NCBI RefSeq assembly: GCF_000155735.2
Contig: NC_020908.1
Location: forward strand, 1,679,001-1,743,000
Direction: 5' to 3'
Source: Octadecabacter arcticus 238
GTDB lineage: Bacteria; Pseudomonadota; Alphaproteobacteria; Rhodobacterales; Rhodobacteraceae
Length of the DNA stretch: 64,000 nt
In this document: piece after piece, positions 1 to 7,716 of the stretch
Layout: every line of letters starts with the position of its first letter
Position numbering within the stretch: position 1 is the first letter of the stretch
The notes under the pieces: model-generated
What the model saw: only the letters and a program-made list of their open reading frames with translations
What the model was told of the DNA's origin: nothing
Databases searched by the model: none
Made by a program: the position numbers and the translations under genes

Positions 1-2
1 GT

Positions 3-917
3 GCGGCGCTGACGGCACCACCACGCACACGCCCACCGCGCGCAGCGTCTTCGCGGGCTCTGCCGGAAAGGGAAAGAGACCAGGTATTGCACCACCTGCG
101 CGAACCCCGCTTTGCGGATCAGACGCCCACAGAGGTCTTTGCCACCTTGCTGGATGAAGGCACCTATCTGTGTTCAATCCGCACGATGTATCGGATATTG
201 GCCGCGCAGGGCGAAGTTGGCGAACGCCGCCGACAGAGCACACATCCCGTCTATCAAAAGCCTGAACTTCTAGCTGAAGCCCCCAATCAGGTCTGGTCTT
301 GGGACATCACCAAGCTGAGGGGCCCGGTGAAATGGTCCTACTTCTATCTCTATGTCATCCTCGACATCTTCAGCCGCCGCGTTGTTGGCTGGCGCGTCGA
401 GCACGCGGAGAGCGCCAGCCAGTTCAAAGAGCTGTTCATCGACGCGATGGAAAAACACGAGGTCCCACGCGATCAGCTGACATTGCATGCAGATCGCGGT
501 GGGCCCATGAAGGCAAAGACGACAGCCCTGATGCTGGTTGATCTTGGTGTGCTCAAGTCCCACAGTCGGCCCCACACCTCAAACGACAACCCGTTCTCCG
601 AAGCCCACTTCAAAACACTGAAATATCAGCCAGAGTTCCCCAAGAACTTTGAAACCATCGAGCAGGCTCGCGCATTCTGCCGCAGGTTCTTTGCATGGTA
701 TAACCAAGACCATCATAACGCCGGGATTGGTCTGATGACGCCCGACCAAATCCATTTTGGGCAGGCCCAAGAAATCTACACCGCGCGACAAGCAACACTA
801 GACGCGGCATTCCTCGCCACGCCCGAACGCTTCGTACACAAACCACCAAAACCGCCTCAAATCCCGACCGCCGTCTGGATCAACCCACCAAAACCAACCG
901 AAGAAACCCAAGCCTAA
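3..917 (+). CDS. IS3-family transposase OrfB (5' end outside window)
   Basis: DDE integrase-type transposase that cuts and joins the element ends. The reading frame is open from the first bases of the window, and the translation is almost identical to the complete copy on the minus strand at 58024-59037, so only the N-terminal ~33 residues are missing. Visible catalytic landmarks are a WSWDITK motif (first Asp), an LHADRGG motif (second Asp) and NPFSEAHFK (Glu). The product ends in a Pro/Lys-rich tail. Differences from the 58 kb copy are only a few residues, which suggests recent duplication. Assignment to the IS3 superfamily is confident; the subgroup is not. Confidence 0.9.
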   Translation, partial: AALTAPPRTRPPRAASSRALPERERDQVLHHLREPRFADQTPTEVFATLLDEGTYLCSIRTMYRILAAQGEVGERRRQSTHPVYQKPELLAEAPNQVWSWDITKLRGPVKWSYFYLYVILDIFSRRVVGWRVEHAESASQFKELFIDAMEKHEVPRDQLTLHADRGGPMKAKTTALMLVDLGVLKSHSRPHTSNDNPFSEAHFKTLKYQPEFPKNFETIEQARAFCRRFFAWYNQDHHNAGIGLMTPDQIHFGQAQEIYTARQATLDAAFLATPERFVHKPPKPPQIPTAVWINPPKPTEETQA

Positions 918-958
918 AGTCCAAAAGCCACTGTCTCAAAGTCGTTGACACGTTCCGG
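918..958 (+). repeat. Right end of IS3-family element (inverted repeat)
   Basis: The sequence after the stop codon is shared base for base with the 58 kb copy up to about 958 and then diverges, which fixes the end of the element. Read inward from the end it contains GTGTCAA and then TGAGACA. The opposite end of the 58 kb copy (59588 inward) has matching GTGCCAA and TGAGACA blocks at the same spacing. Confidence 0.75.
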
Positions 959-966
959 CCGGACTA

Positions 967-2471
967 TTGGTCTCGATGGTAGATGCATGGACAAGCCTAA
1001 AAAATAAGTTTGGAAGGCAAGTAGACCTGAAGTATATCTTCCCCGGCCTTTTTTCCGATCAAGATACCGGTCTCGCAAACAGCGGTACTTCTGGAGGTGC
1101 CGACCAAAAAAAACCCATCACCGCGAATGGTCACAAAGACGCGACAAACGACCTTGATCAGGTCAAAAAGTGGTGGACGGAAACGCCAACTGCAAACATT
1201 GGGCTTGCCTGCGCTGCGTCTGGCATAGTCGTGGTGGACCCCGACACCTACAAGCCAACGTTCGCTTGGGATCAATTCCGCGTGGAAAAAGGCATTGATG
1301 TAATCAAGACATTAACGCAACGGTCGGCGCGTGGCGGGTGGCATTACATCTTTGCGGCACAAGCTGATACCAAGTATCCCGGCAGCTTAGCGGTTGAAGT
1401 TGATGTAAAACACAAAGGCTACATCATGCTTGCGCCCTCTAAATTCGAGGGCAAGGTGTATGCATGGCATAACGACGATGACATTGCAGACGCGCCGGAC
1501 TGGATCAAGGCAAAGGCACCTGTCCGCAATGTTGCCACGATAGCGCCGCAGGTCGATGAACTTACGATTGCCGATGTGTCCGGGCCTATGTTTGTTGAAC
1601 AGGCGCGGATCGACAAGGCGCTTGATGCGATACCCGCCGCTGAATTGGATTATGGCGATTGGGTGAAGGTTGGCATGGGCTTGTGTCATGAGACTATGGG
1701 CGAGGAAAGCGGCTTGGCGCTTTGGGATCAATGGTCGCGACAGGATCCGCGTTATAAAGGCGGCGATGATCTGGCGAAGCGTTGGGCCAAATTCACGGTG
1801 GGATCAGATAACCCCGTCACTATGCGGTCCATCTTTGAAATGGCGAAGGCCAGAAAGCCGGATTACCTGTTGCCGGACTGGGCGGCGGGATGGGTTTATA
1901 ATAAAGCCCTGATGGAGTTTCACCAGCTTGCGACTGGCCATTCAATTAAGCCCGGCGCATTCAATGCCAAATTTACGCGAATGCCGGAGTGCTACGCCGC
2001 AGAACGCACCGCGTCCATGCTTGTGTTGCGGCATATGCGGACCGTTGCAAATACCATGTTCTGGCCGTGTGATGATCGGATCATTGGGCATCGCGGGCTA
2101 GATTATGTGAACGTCTTTCAGCGGCATGACGTTACGCCTGTTGCGCCGATGACGCTGGACGCTGAATTGGCCGTGCAGACAATTTTAGAACATGCCTATT
2201 CACTTGTGGCTGATCCCGCCGAAGCCGAACTGCTGCTAACGTTCCTTGCTTACGTTTACCAGAACCCCGGTAAGCGAGTCAGGTGGGCCATTGTGCTGTT
2301 CGGTATTCAAGGCAACGGCAAATCGTTCTGGGTTGAACTGATGAAGCGGTTGATGGGTCACAACGCGGGTGAGGTAGCAGGCACGACAGTTTCACAGCGG
2401 TTTACAGGCTGGGCGGTGAACAAGCTGTTTATCGCTATCGAGGAAATCCGCGTCCCGTCTGATAGCAAATC
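967..2471 (+). pseudogene. Truncated primase-polymerase / D5-type helicase
   Basis: Replication protein of a phage, plasmid or integrative element. The N-terminal ~200 residues resemble the bifunctional primase-polymerase (AEP) domain, including KKPITANGHKDAT, a GLACAASGIVVVDPD segment with acidic metal-binding residues, and SARGGWHYIF. A PriCT-2-like region follows (around DYGDWVKVGMGL to the SDNPVTMRSIF segment). Then comes a DUF5906/D5-type helicase region with a Walker A motif GIQGNGKS. Homology stops around EEIRVPSDSK. After that the frame reads into a different gene (the LacI-type fragment) and soon meets a stop at 2526, so the end of the ATPase domain is missing. The start lies only a few bases inside the end of the upstream IS element, so the extreme N-terminus may also be altered. 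Likely non-functional as a helicase. Confidence 0.8.
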
Positions 2472-3239
2472 TTCGATCTGTTCACCCGCAAACTTCAGGA
2501 CAAGGGCCTGCGTCCGCTGCTTATGAACCTGAGCGATGAACAAGACGCGCTGACCTCCGTGCGCCGCTTAAAGCAATATTCGGTCGACGGCGTTATAGTC
2601 TCGTCTTCTACCTTGCCGCCAGAATTCTCCAAGGCATTTCGCGACGCAGGCGTGCCCGTAGTCAACAGTTTTGGGCGCTTTTCAACCACACCGGACGTCC
2701 ATGTTGTCGGCGTCGACAATTCCGAATGTGGTAGCATGGCGGCGCGCGAACTGGCGGCGCGCGGCTATGCCTCAGTTGGCTTTATGGGCGGGCCGGAAAC
2801 CGCCACGTCGACGCAAGACCGCTTTCGCGGCTTCTCGCAAGAACTCGCCAAACACCCCGACGTCGCGCGACGCCATTCGTTTGCCAGCGATTATTCTTTT
2901 GATGCAGGCCGCGCCGAAATGCAGCGCCTCATCGCAGACGGGCCCCTCGCAGAGGCTTATTTTTGCGGCGACGACGTGCTGTCCATCGGCGCACTCTCCG
3001 CACTTGCGGACGCAGGTCTGAACGTGCCGCGCGACATCGGCATTATCGGGTTCAACGACATGGAAATGGCACGCTGGGAAAACATCAACCTGACCACAAT
3101 CGGCCAGCCAATCGAACAGATCATCCATTCGTACGTCGAACTGATCGTTGCGATGCTGGATGATCCCGACCGCTACCCCGAGGTCCGCCTGTTCCCGTGC
3201 AAAATGGTAGAACGGGGCACCCTGCGCCCCGTTCCATAG
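2466..3239 (+). pseudogene. LacI-family regulator, DNA-binding domain missing
   Basis: Sugar-responsive repressor fragment. The frame is open upstream of the first ATG (2523), and reading back gives IFDLFTRKLQDKGLRPLLMN, a typical start of the periplasmic-binding-protein-like sensor domain of LacI/GalR regulators. The helix-turn-helix and hinge (about 60-90 residues) are absent because the gene is fused at about 2468 to the primase-polymerase remnant. The C-terminal core is intact: YCGDD-like region, DIGIIGFNDMEMARW, and a closing MVERGTLRPVP. Without a DNA-binding domain it should not act as a repressor. Its sugar ligand cannot be told from the sequence. Confidence 0.8.
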
Positions 3240-3265
3240 TCTTAACACTTTGTTAATAAACGATA

Positions 3266-3285
3266 ACCTTATCCGCGGATAAGGT
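3266..3285. promoter_or_regulatory. Perfect 20-bp palindrome with central CG
   Basis: Two exact half-sites, ACCTTATCCG and CGGATAAGGT, meet at a central CG. LacI/GalR-family operators usually have this form, and the site lies just after a LacI-family remnant. It also sits between two convergent gene remnants, where a terminator would be expected, but there is no T-tract. An operator is the better guess; unproven. Confidence 0.45.
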
Positions 3286-3315
3286 CACCTCAGATACGTT
3301 CATCTGAACAACGCG

Positions 3316-3460
3316 TCATCTAAACGTAGGAGGCCTTGCGTCCACCCATTCGCCATCCGCCTTGGCCGATGCTACTGCCTGATGCACCGCCGCTATGGAT
3401 CGCAATCCGTCCTAAGCTGTAGGCAACCCGTCGAGGACTTCTCCAAGGGTATCGTCAAGT
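3316..3460 (-). pseudogene. Gfo/Idh/MocA-type oxidoreductase, C-terminal remnant
   Basis: Reading the minus strand gives TLGEVLDGLPTA, a stop, DGLRSIAAVHQAVASAKADG and EWVDARPPTF before the stop at 3316-3318. This is the characteristic C-terminal end of NAD(P)-dependent sugar dehydrogenases of the Gfo/Idh/MocA family. Only about 45 codons remain, with an internal TAG. The upstream part is lost where the IS6 remnant begins. It is convergent with the LacI-type fragment, so the two probably once formed part of a sugar-utilisation locus. Confidence 0.55.
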
Positions 3461-3498
3461 TATTGCCTCCAAGCCGCAATGGGGGTCACCGGTTTGTT

Positions 3499-3942
3499 TT
3501 ACCCTGCCTTTAGCTCACACGTGATGTCGTCCCAAATGCTGTGAGCATCTGAGCGAGATTGGCGATAGGCAGGGGCGGATAGTTTGTGGCGGCGAGGGCG
3601 AAAGATTGTTTGGACCTGATCATGTACGGACAGAAAGCGTTGCGCTTGGCGGGGTGATTTGAACCTCCCCATTATCTTCTCTCGTCGCCGGGTGGGCCTG
3701 TGCGAAACTTCCGCTCGATTATTCAATCCCTTGTGGGCACGATGGTCGATACCAGGCGCCAGTTTCCTGAGGGCCGCCCCATAACTTCCCAGTTTCTCGG
3801 TAACAAGGACGCGCAGTTGACCGTATTGCTTGAACAATTTGCGAAAGAAACGGTCTGCTGCCTTTGTATTGCGGCGTGACTGTACAAGAATATCCAGCAC
3901 GTCACCCTTGCTATCAACAGCGCGCCAAAGCCAATACTTTTT
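3499..3942 (-). pseudogene. IS6-family transposase, C-terminal fragment
   Basis: DDE transposase remnant. The frame runs in from the ISL3 element boundary at 3942 (KKYWLWRAVDSKGDVLDILV) and includes the second Asp region VLVTEKLGSYGAALRKL and the Glu region NNRAEVSHRPTRRREK. It ends at a natural stop at 3499. The N-terminal half and its first catalytic Asp are missing: insertion of the ISL3 element cut it, and the other half is not found beyond that element. Related but not identical to the IS6 relic at 54.2-55.0 kb. Confidence 0.8.
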
Positions 3943-5297
3943 GGCTCTTCTCCGCTTTGTTGAGTTATTCTAGGATTTCAAATAGAACATAGATTGATTA
4001 TCTGGGATGGATGATTGTCTAATTTTGAGTTTGAAGTATTCGGTATCCCTGATGCCCCTGGCTCGTTTGCGGATCATTCCTATACTGACATTACCAGCCT
4101 CTATCCTGGCGCTTGTCAGCTTGTGTTTCGCGTAGTTGCATATGCCCACACAATGTTTTCTTAGGGATTTTGCGAACTTTTTCAGATAGAGCATGTGTGA
4201 CTGATCTGCGATCAGGCACCAATTTTCCAGTTGCTCTGACATCCCCTCAAATGATGGGGCGCTCCACAGAGCCTGAAGCTGTTCTTTTAAGACGTAAAGC
4301 GTATTCAGGTTGCTATTGCTCTCCAGCAACGTTTGCAGCTTGTTACTTTGTTTTTCATTCAACTTATCCGCATTTTTGAGCAACAGATAATGCGTGCCCT
4401 TCATCAACTCTTTACCACTTGGATCGGCCTTCCTGAACTCAAGGCGACGCTGATTATGGATAGCCTTGCTGTAGTTTTTCATGACGTGGAAACGGTCAAA
4501 TACGATGTCGGCCATCGGCAAGGACTCCCTGACAGCCTTTTGGTAGGCAGGCCCCATATCCATCGACACGGCCTTTATTTTATGGGCTGTATCTGGCCGC
4601 AGCTGTTTCAAAAACCTTGAAAAAACTTCGGCAGTTCGACCGGCTTCCACCCAGATCAGATGCCCTCCGACCATATCGTAGACCACCGTCATATAGTCAT
4701 GACCTTTCGCCCGGGCCACTTCATCGACACCAATGTATTCCAAGCCAGCAAGCTGTGCGAGATCAAGCGCAGGGAGCGTTTCCATCAGGTATGCCTTGTC
4801 GATATTCTTTACCGTCTCCCATCGTATACCTAAATGCCTGGAGACAGCCAGAATGGATAAATGACGGCACAATCCACTGATAAGATGGCAAAATCGATGG
4901 GTGAAACGGCACCCTTTATCAACAAAAGGACACGCCTCAATGCGGCGCTCACCCTTGCTAATAAAAACCTGCGCTAGCTCAATCTCAATCACACAAGGAT
5001 ACCCAAAAAACGGGATGTCGTTTACTTGTCGGCGAATATGTTGGTTGATGCTACCCTTCTTGCCGGTTGCAGGGTCTATAGCGCTCCTGCGGGCATCCCG
5101 ACTGCACTGAACAATAACCTTCGCACAGTCTTCAGCCAGCTCAATTTCATTTACACGTTGCCCCTTCAGGCGTAAAATATGTTGCGAGATGTCGATGGTC
5201 ATATACCTGCCCTATGTAAAGTTGTCAGAAACCTAACATATCAACAGGTTACTTGATGGTCGGCATCTTTTCTTACTCAACAAAGCGGAGAAGAGCC
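3943..5297 (-). mobile_element. ISL3-family insertion sequence, copy 1
   Basis: 1355 bp element bounded by inverted repeats beginning GGCTCTTCTCCGCTTTGTTG. It is identical in length to copy 2 at 16569-17923 and in the same orientation. The flanks (TTTTT on the left, GATTCC on the right) show no target duplication, and the IS6 gene cut by its left end does not resume at its right end. So this copy's surroundings have been rearranged since insertion. Confidence 0.9.
3970..5202 (-). CDS. ISL3-family transposase
   Basis: 410-residue DDE transposase, full length for the family. A helix-turn-helix region around residues 105-135 (LSILAVSRHLGIRWETVKN) is followed by the ISL3 DDE core: YIGVDEVARAKGHDYMTVVY (first Asp), SMDMGPAYQKAV (second Asp) and VFDRFHVMKNYSKAIHNQRR. 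The Glu lies in the C-terminal part. Differs from copy 2 at only a few residues (Cys/Gly near 27, Leu/Pro near 149, Pro/Gln in the KADPSGK segment). Appears intact. Confidence 0.95.
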   Translation of the reverse strand: MTIDISQHILRLKGQRVNEIELAEDCAKVIVQCSRDARRSAIDPATGKKGSINQHIRRQVNDIPFFGYPCVIEIELAQVFISKGERRIEACPFVDKGCRFTHRFCHLISGLCRHLSILAVSRHLGIRWETVKNIDKAYLMETLPALDLAQLAGLEYIGVDEVARAKGHDYMTVVYDMVGGHLIWVEAGRTAEVFSRFLKQLRPDTAHKIKAVSMDMGPAYQKAVRESLPMADIVFDRFHVMKNYSKAIHNQRRLEFRKADPSGKELMKGTHYLLLKNADKLNEKQSNKLQTLLESNSNLNTLYVLKEQLQALWSAPSFEGMSEQLENWCLIADQSHMLYLKKFAKSLRKHCVGICNYAKHKLTSARIEAGNVSIGMIRKRARGIRDTEYFKLKIRQSSIPDNQSMFYLKS

Positions 5298-5337
5298 GAT
5301 TCCGCTTTGTAACACAAAATAGAACACTAAAAAGCAG

Positions 5338-5365
5338 GGCCGGGACGTTGTTTCCGGCCTTTTTA
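5338..5365 (-). terminator. Intrinsic terminator at the end of the HEPN-like gene
   Basis: A GGCCGG / CCGGCC stem with an eight- to ten-base loop is flanked on both sides by A/T runs (AAAAAG before, TTTTTAG after), so it could work in both directions. It overlaps the stop codon (5363-5365) of the minus-strand gene. It seems to terminate that gene, with the remaining sequence to 5297 being non-coding. Confidence 0.7.
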
Positions 5366-5681
5366 GTTATCAAAATGACTGCTTCTTAAGGGCGGCGGGG
5401 GCGCAACACCCTCTCCAGTGAACGCGCTGCCAGCGTTACTAGCCACGAGCCCACCAATCTGTATGAAGAGTAATTCTGCAATTTCCTGCATCCTCACTTC
5501 GTTTGGAATCCGCCGCGTGCCTGTTTCCAGATATCGATCAGAGATAATTATATTTGTGTTTTGAATTTCCCAAATAAGTTTCTTGTCGCGAACGCTAACA
5601 ATTAGGCCAGTCTCTTCGCACTCATCACATGCCTTGCCAACTTTGTGACCCAATGCCTTAAGGCTAACTGGTGTGCCGCCG

Positions 5682-7068
5682 GAGTTATTGTCAAATCTGG
5701 TGTTTGAGTATTGTTGGTCATGCGGTGATCTGGTCGGGGTTTGTGGTTTCGATTCCGTCTTTGAACGTGACGCCTGTGATGACTTTTGCGAGGTAGTCAA
5801 AGCCGCGTAGCTTCCTCCAATTTTGCTCAGCACATTGCCCCAGTTTGAACATCATGTGCAGCATGCCATCGTGTGACAGGCAGCCCTTTGAACGCTTGGT
5901 ACGATGCCGGATCGTCGCGAAGGCCGATTCAATTGGATTGCTAGTGCGGATGCTTTGCCAATGCTGCGCCGGGAAGTCGAAGAATGCCATGAGTTCCTCA
6001 CGATCTTTTTGCAGGCATAGTGTGGCCTTGGGGTATTTGGGTTCGTAGGTTTTGATGAACAGATCGAACGCCTTTTCTGCATCGACTTTGGTCTCGGCCT
6101 GCCAGATGTCGTGCAGCGCGGCCTTGGCTTTTGGCTGAGACAGCTTGGGTAAACAATTGAGCACGTTCATCGTTTTGTGTTGCCAACAGCGTTGATGGCG
6201 GGTCTCAGGATAGACTTCGTCCATGGCCGCCCAAAACCCCATGGCACCGTCCCCGATGGCCAGTTTGGGCGCATTCATGCCTCGGCTTTTGAGGTTAAGC
6301 AGAACCTCGCGCCAGCTCTGCGTGGACTCGCGCACCCCATCCTCAATTGCCAGAAATCGCTTCTTGCCACGGGCAGTTACCCCAATAATAACAAGGGCAC
6401 AGAGCTTGTCATCCTCGCCCCGAAGGCCGCTGTGAACGCCGTCGGCCCAGATATAGACGATGGGCTCGTCATCTAACTCAGCGCCTTTCCAAGCCTCGTA
6501 TTCATTGGCCCAATCGCGTTTTAAACGCGAAACCGTATTAGCCGACAAGCCAACGGCATCTGGGCCCAGAAGAACCTTGAGGGCGGGAGCCATCTCGCCG
6601 CTGGAGATCCCTTTGAGGTAAAGCCATGGCAAGGCCGCTTCCAGCGTCTTCGTGCGGCGCACATAGGGCGGCACCAGGGCAGACCGGAATGTCACCGGTG
6701 TGCCGTCCTTGGACCGAACCTTTGGAATGCGCACGCTCACAGGGCCAATGCCCGTTTGAAACGGGCGGGCCGGATGATGTCCATTACGCACGACTGCCGC
6801 GTGACCGGCATCGGTGCGTAAGCCGGTAAATTGCGCCAAATAACTGACAAGCTCAGCCTCAACTGCTGTCGCGATCAATTGTTGTGCTCCCGTTTTCAGC
6901 AACTCCGTCAACGCGTCCGTCATCTCGTCTCGACGCGCAAAATCAACAATGTTAGTAGTTCCCATGGTGGTGTATCTCCTTTGGTTGGGCTGCTGTCTTC
7001 CAACAACAATTCAACCAGATACGCCGCCAACCTTCAAACCACTCAAACACCAGATTCAGTCATAGCTC
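5682..7068 (-). mobile_element. IS256-family insertion sequence, copy 1
   Basis: 1387 bp. Ends GAGTTATTGTCAAATCTGG and (reverse complement) GAGCTATGACTGAATCTGG form imperfect inverted repeats. It is flanked by a 9-bp direct repeat GTGCCGCCG at 5673-5681 and 7069-7077, which proves a simple insertion into the HEPN-like gene. Copy 2 is at 26575-27961 in the opposite orientation. Confidence 0.92.
5718..6965 (-). CDS. IS256-family (mutator-type) transposase
   Basis: 415 residues, the usual length. The mutator-type DDE core is present: YIWADGVHSGLRGEDDKLCALVI (first Asp), KLAIGDGAMGFWAAMDEVYP (second Asp) and the C-terminal SNPIESAFATIRHRTKRSKG (Glu). CWQHKTMNVLN is the conserved motif between them. 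Only three or so residues differ from copy 2. A ribosome-binding site AAAGGAGAT precedes the ATG. Apparently functional. Confidence 0.95.
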   Translation of the reverse strand: MGTTNIVDFARRDEMTDALTELLKTGAQQLIATAVEAELVSYLAQFTGLRTDAGHAAVVRNGHHPARPFQTGIGPVSVRIPKVRSKDGTPVTFRSALVPPYVRRTKTLEAALPWLYLKGISSGEMAPALKVLLGPDAVGLSANTVSRLKRDWANEYEAWKGAELDDEPIVYIWADGVHSGLRGEDDKLCALVIIGVTARGKKRFLAIEDGVRESTQSWREVLLNLKSRGMNAPKLAIGDGAMGFWAAMDEVYPETRHQRCWQHKTMNVLNCLPKLSQPKAKAALHDIWQAETKVDAEKAFDLFIKTYEPKYPKATLCLQKDREELMAFFDFPAQHWQSIRTSNPIESAFATIRHRTKRSKGCLSHDGMLHMMFKLGQCAEQNWRKLRGFDYLAKVITGVTFKDGIETTNPDQITA

Positions 7069-7282
7069 GTGCCGCCGTGCAGTAATAAGAAGGCCTTAAG
7101 GTAAAGTTCGATCGATAAAGCAAGCAGAACACGAATAGGGCAGTCCTCAAGATAACAAGGTAAGGGAGTTACTTGACTTTGAATGCACAAAGCAGCCGCT
7201 TGATAACTTCTAGCGGTATTGACGTATGCAATAATTGGATCGTGAATGCTTGTCATATTTACAACCTAAAGAACGTAAGCCT

Positions 7283-7302
7283 GTTACCCCAGACGTTACC
7301 CC
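7283..7302. repeat. Tandem GTTACCCC repeats beside tRNA-Asn fragment
   Basis: GTTACCCC occurs at 7283-7290 and again at 7295-7302, 12 bp apart, in the short space between the HEPN-like gene and the tRNA-Asn fragment. Short direct repeats next to a tRNA-derived core are typical of integrase arm-binding sites. Role inferred from position only. Confidence 0.35.
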
Positions 7303-7370
7303 AAGGCATGATTGACAAAGACTTATGGAGTAAAAAAACCCTCTAAGTCATTGACCTAAAAGGCTTATTA

Positions 7371-7415
7371 TGGCTCCGGCGGTAGGGATCGAACCTACGA
7401 CAAATTGATTAACAG
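7371..7415 (-). other. tRNA-Asn 3' half (attachment-site remnant)
   Basis: Read on the minus strand the sequence runs CTGTTAATCAATTTG, then a T-arm GTAGGTTCGATCCCTAC, then CGCCGGAGCCA. This is the 3' half of tRNA-Asn from the GTT anticodon onward, including encoded CCA. The sequence upstream (TCTGACTGAGCAGTTGT) cannot form the acceptor and D arms, so no full tRNA exists here. This is the expected scar where an element integrated into a tRNA-Asn gene in the anticodon loop. Confidence 0.7.
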
Positions 7416-7553
7416 ACAACTGCTCAGTCAGACCCGATGATATTTCTTCACGTTCGGTCGGATGCAGGGCCAAGAGTGGCCTCTTTCGCACTACTGGCGA
7501 TAGTCATCTTGACGCCCTCAAGCCTATGAAATAGTAACCAATTACTGAGAGGT

Positions 7554-7588
7554 CGTTGTGTAATGGTTAAGACCCCAGTTTTCCAAAC
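7554..7588 (+). other. tRNA-Gly-derived attachment-like core, copy 1
   Basis: CGTTGTGTAATGGTTAAGAC and the following CCCAGTTTTCCAAAC match the 5' half of tRNA-Gly (TCC) through the anticodon loop. After that the sequence is unrelated to tRNA. The acceptor start is degraded (GGTCGTT instead of GCGGGCGTT). The same block precedes the second integrase at 55130-55169, so it is probably the crossover site of this integrase family. Confidence 0.55.
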
Positions 7589-7716
7589 AAGAGTTCTGAG
7601 TTTCATACAGTATTACTGAGCACCTTACTGTTTCTTTTTGTTGACTTTTATTTTGCATTGGGTCGCATGGGGTAGCGCACAGTTGCGTGGCGTTACCTAC
7701 AAAAGGCCGACAGAAT

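Larger units (their letters stand above)
5363..7256 (-). pseudogene. Small HEPN-like protein gene split by IS256
   Basis: The N-terminal part (7256 to 7069) reads MTSIHDPIIAYVNTARSY and on to SIELYLKAFLLLHGG. The C-terminal part (5681 to 5363) continues at GGTPVSLKALGHKVGKACDE and ends RSSHFDN. Removing the IS256 copy and one 9-bp target duplication joins them in frame into one protein of about 170 residues. The ELYLKAFLLLHG helix followed by LGHKV resembles HEPN-superfamily proteins (RNases and toxins with an R-x4-6-H motif), but I cannot see a clear catalytic Arg/His pair, so HEPN is a tentative label. It sits beside a tRNA-Asn fragment and probably was cargo at the edge of an integrated element. 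Inactivated by the insertion. Confidence 0.55.

Noticed and set aside
2523..3239. LacI-type frame as the regulator of the rha locus.
   Set aside because: It lacks a DNA-binding domain, lies 5 kb away behind several IS elements, and the rha locus has its own DeoR-type regulator.
7371..7415. A functional tRNA-Asn gene.
   Set aside because: The sequence upstream of the anticodon cannot form acceptor and D arms.
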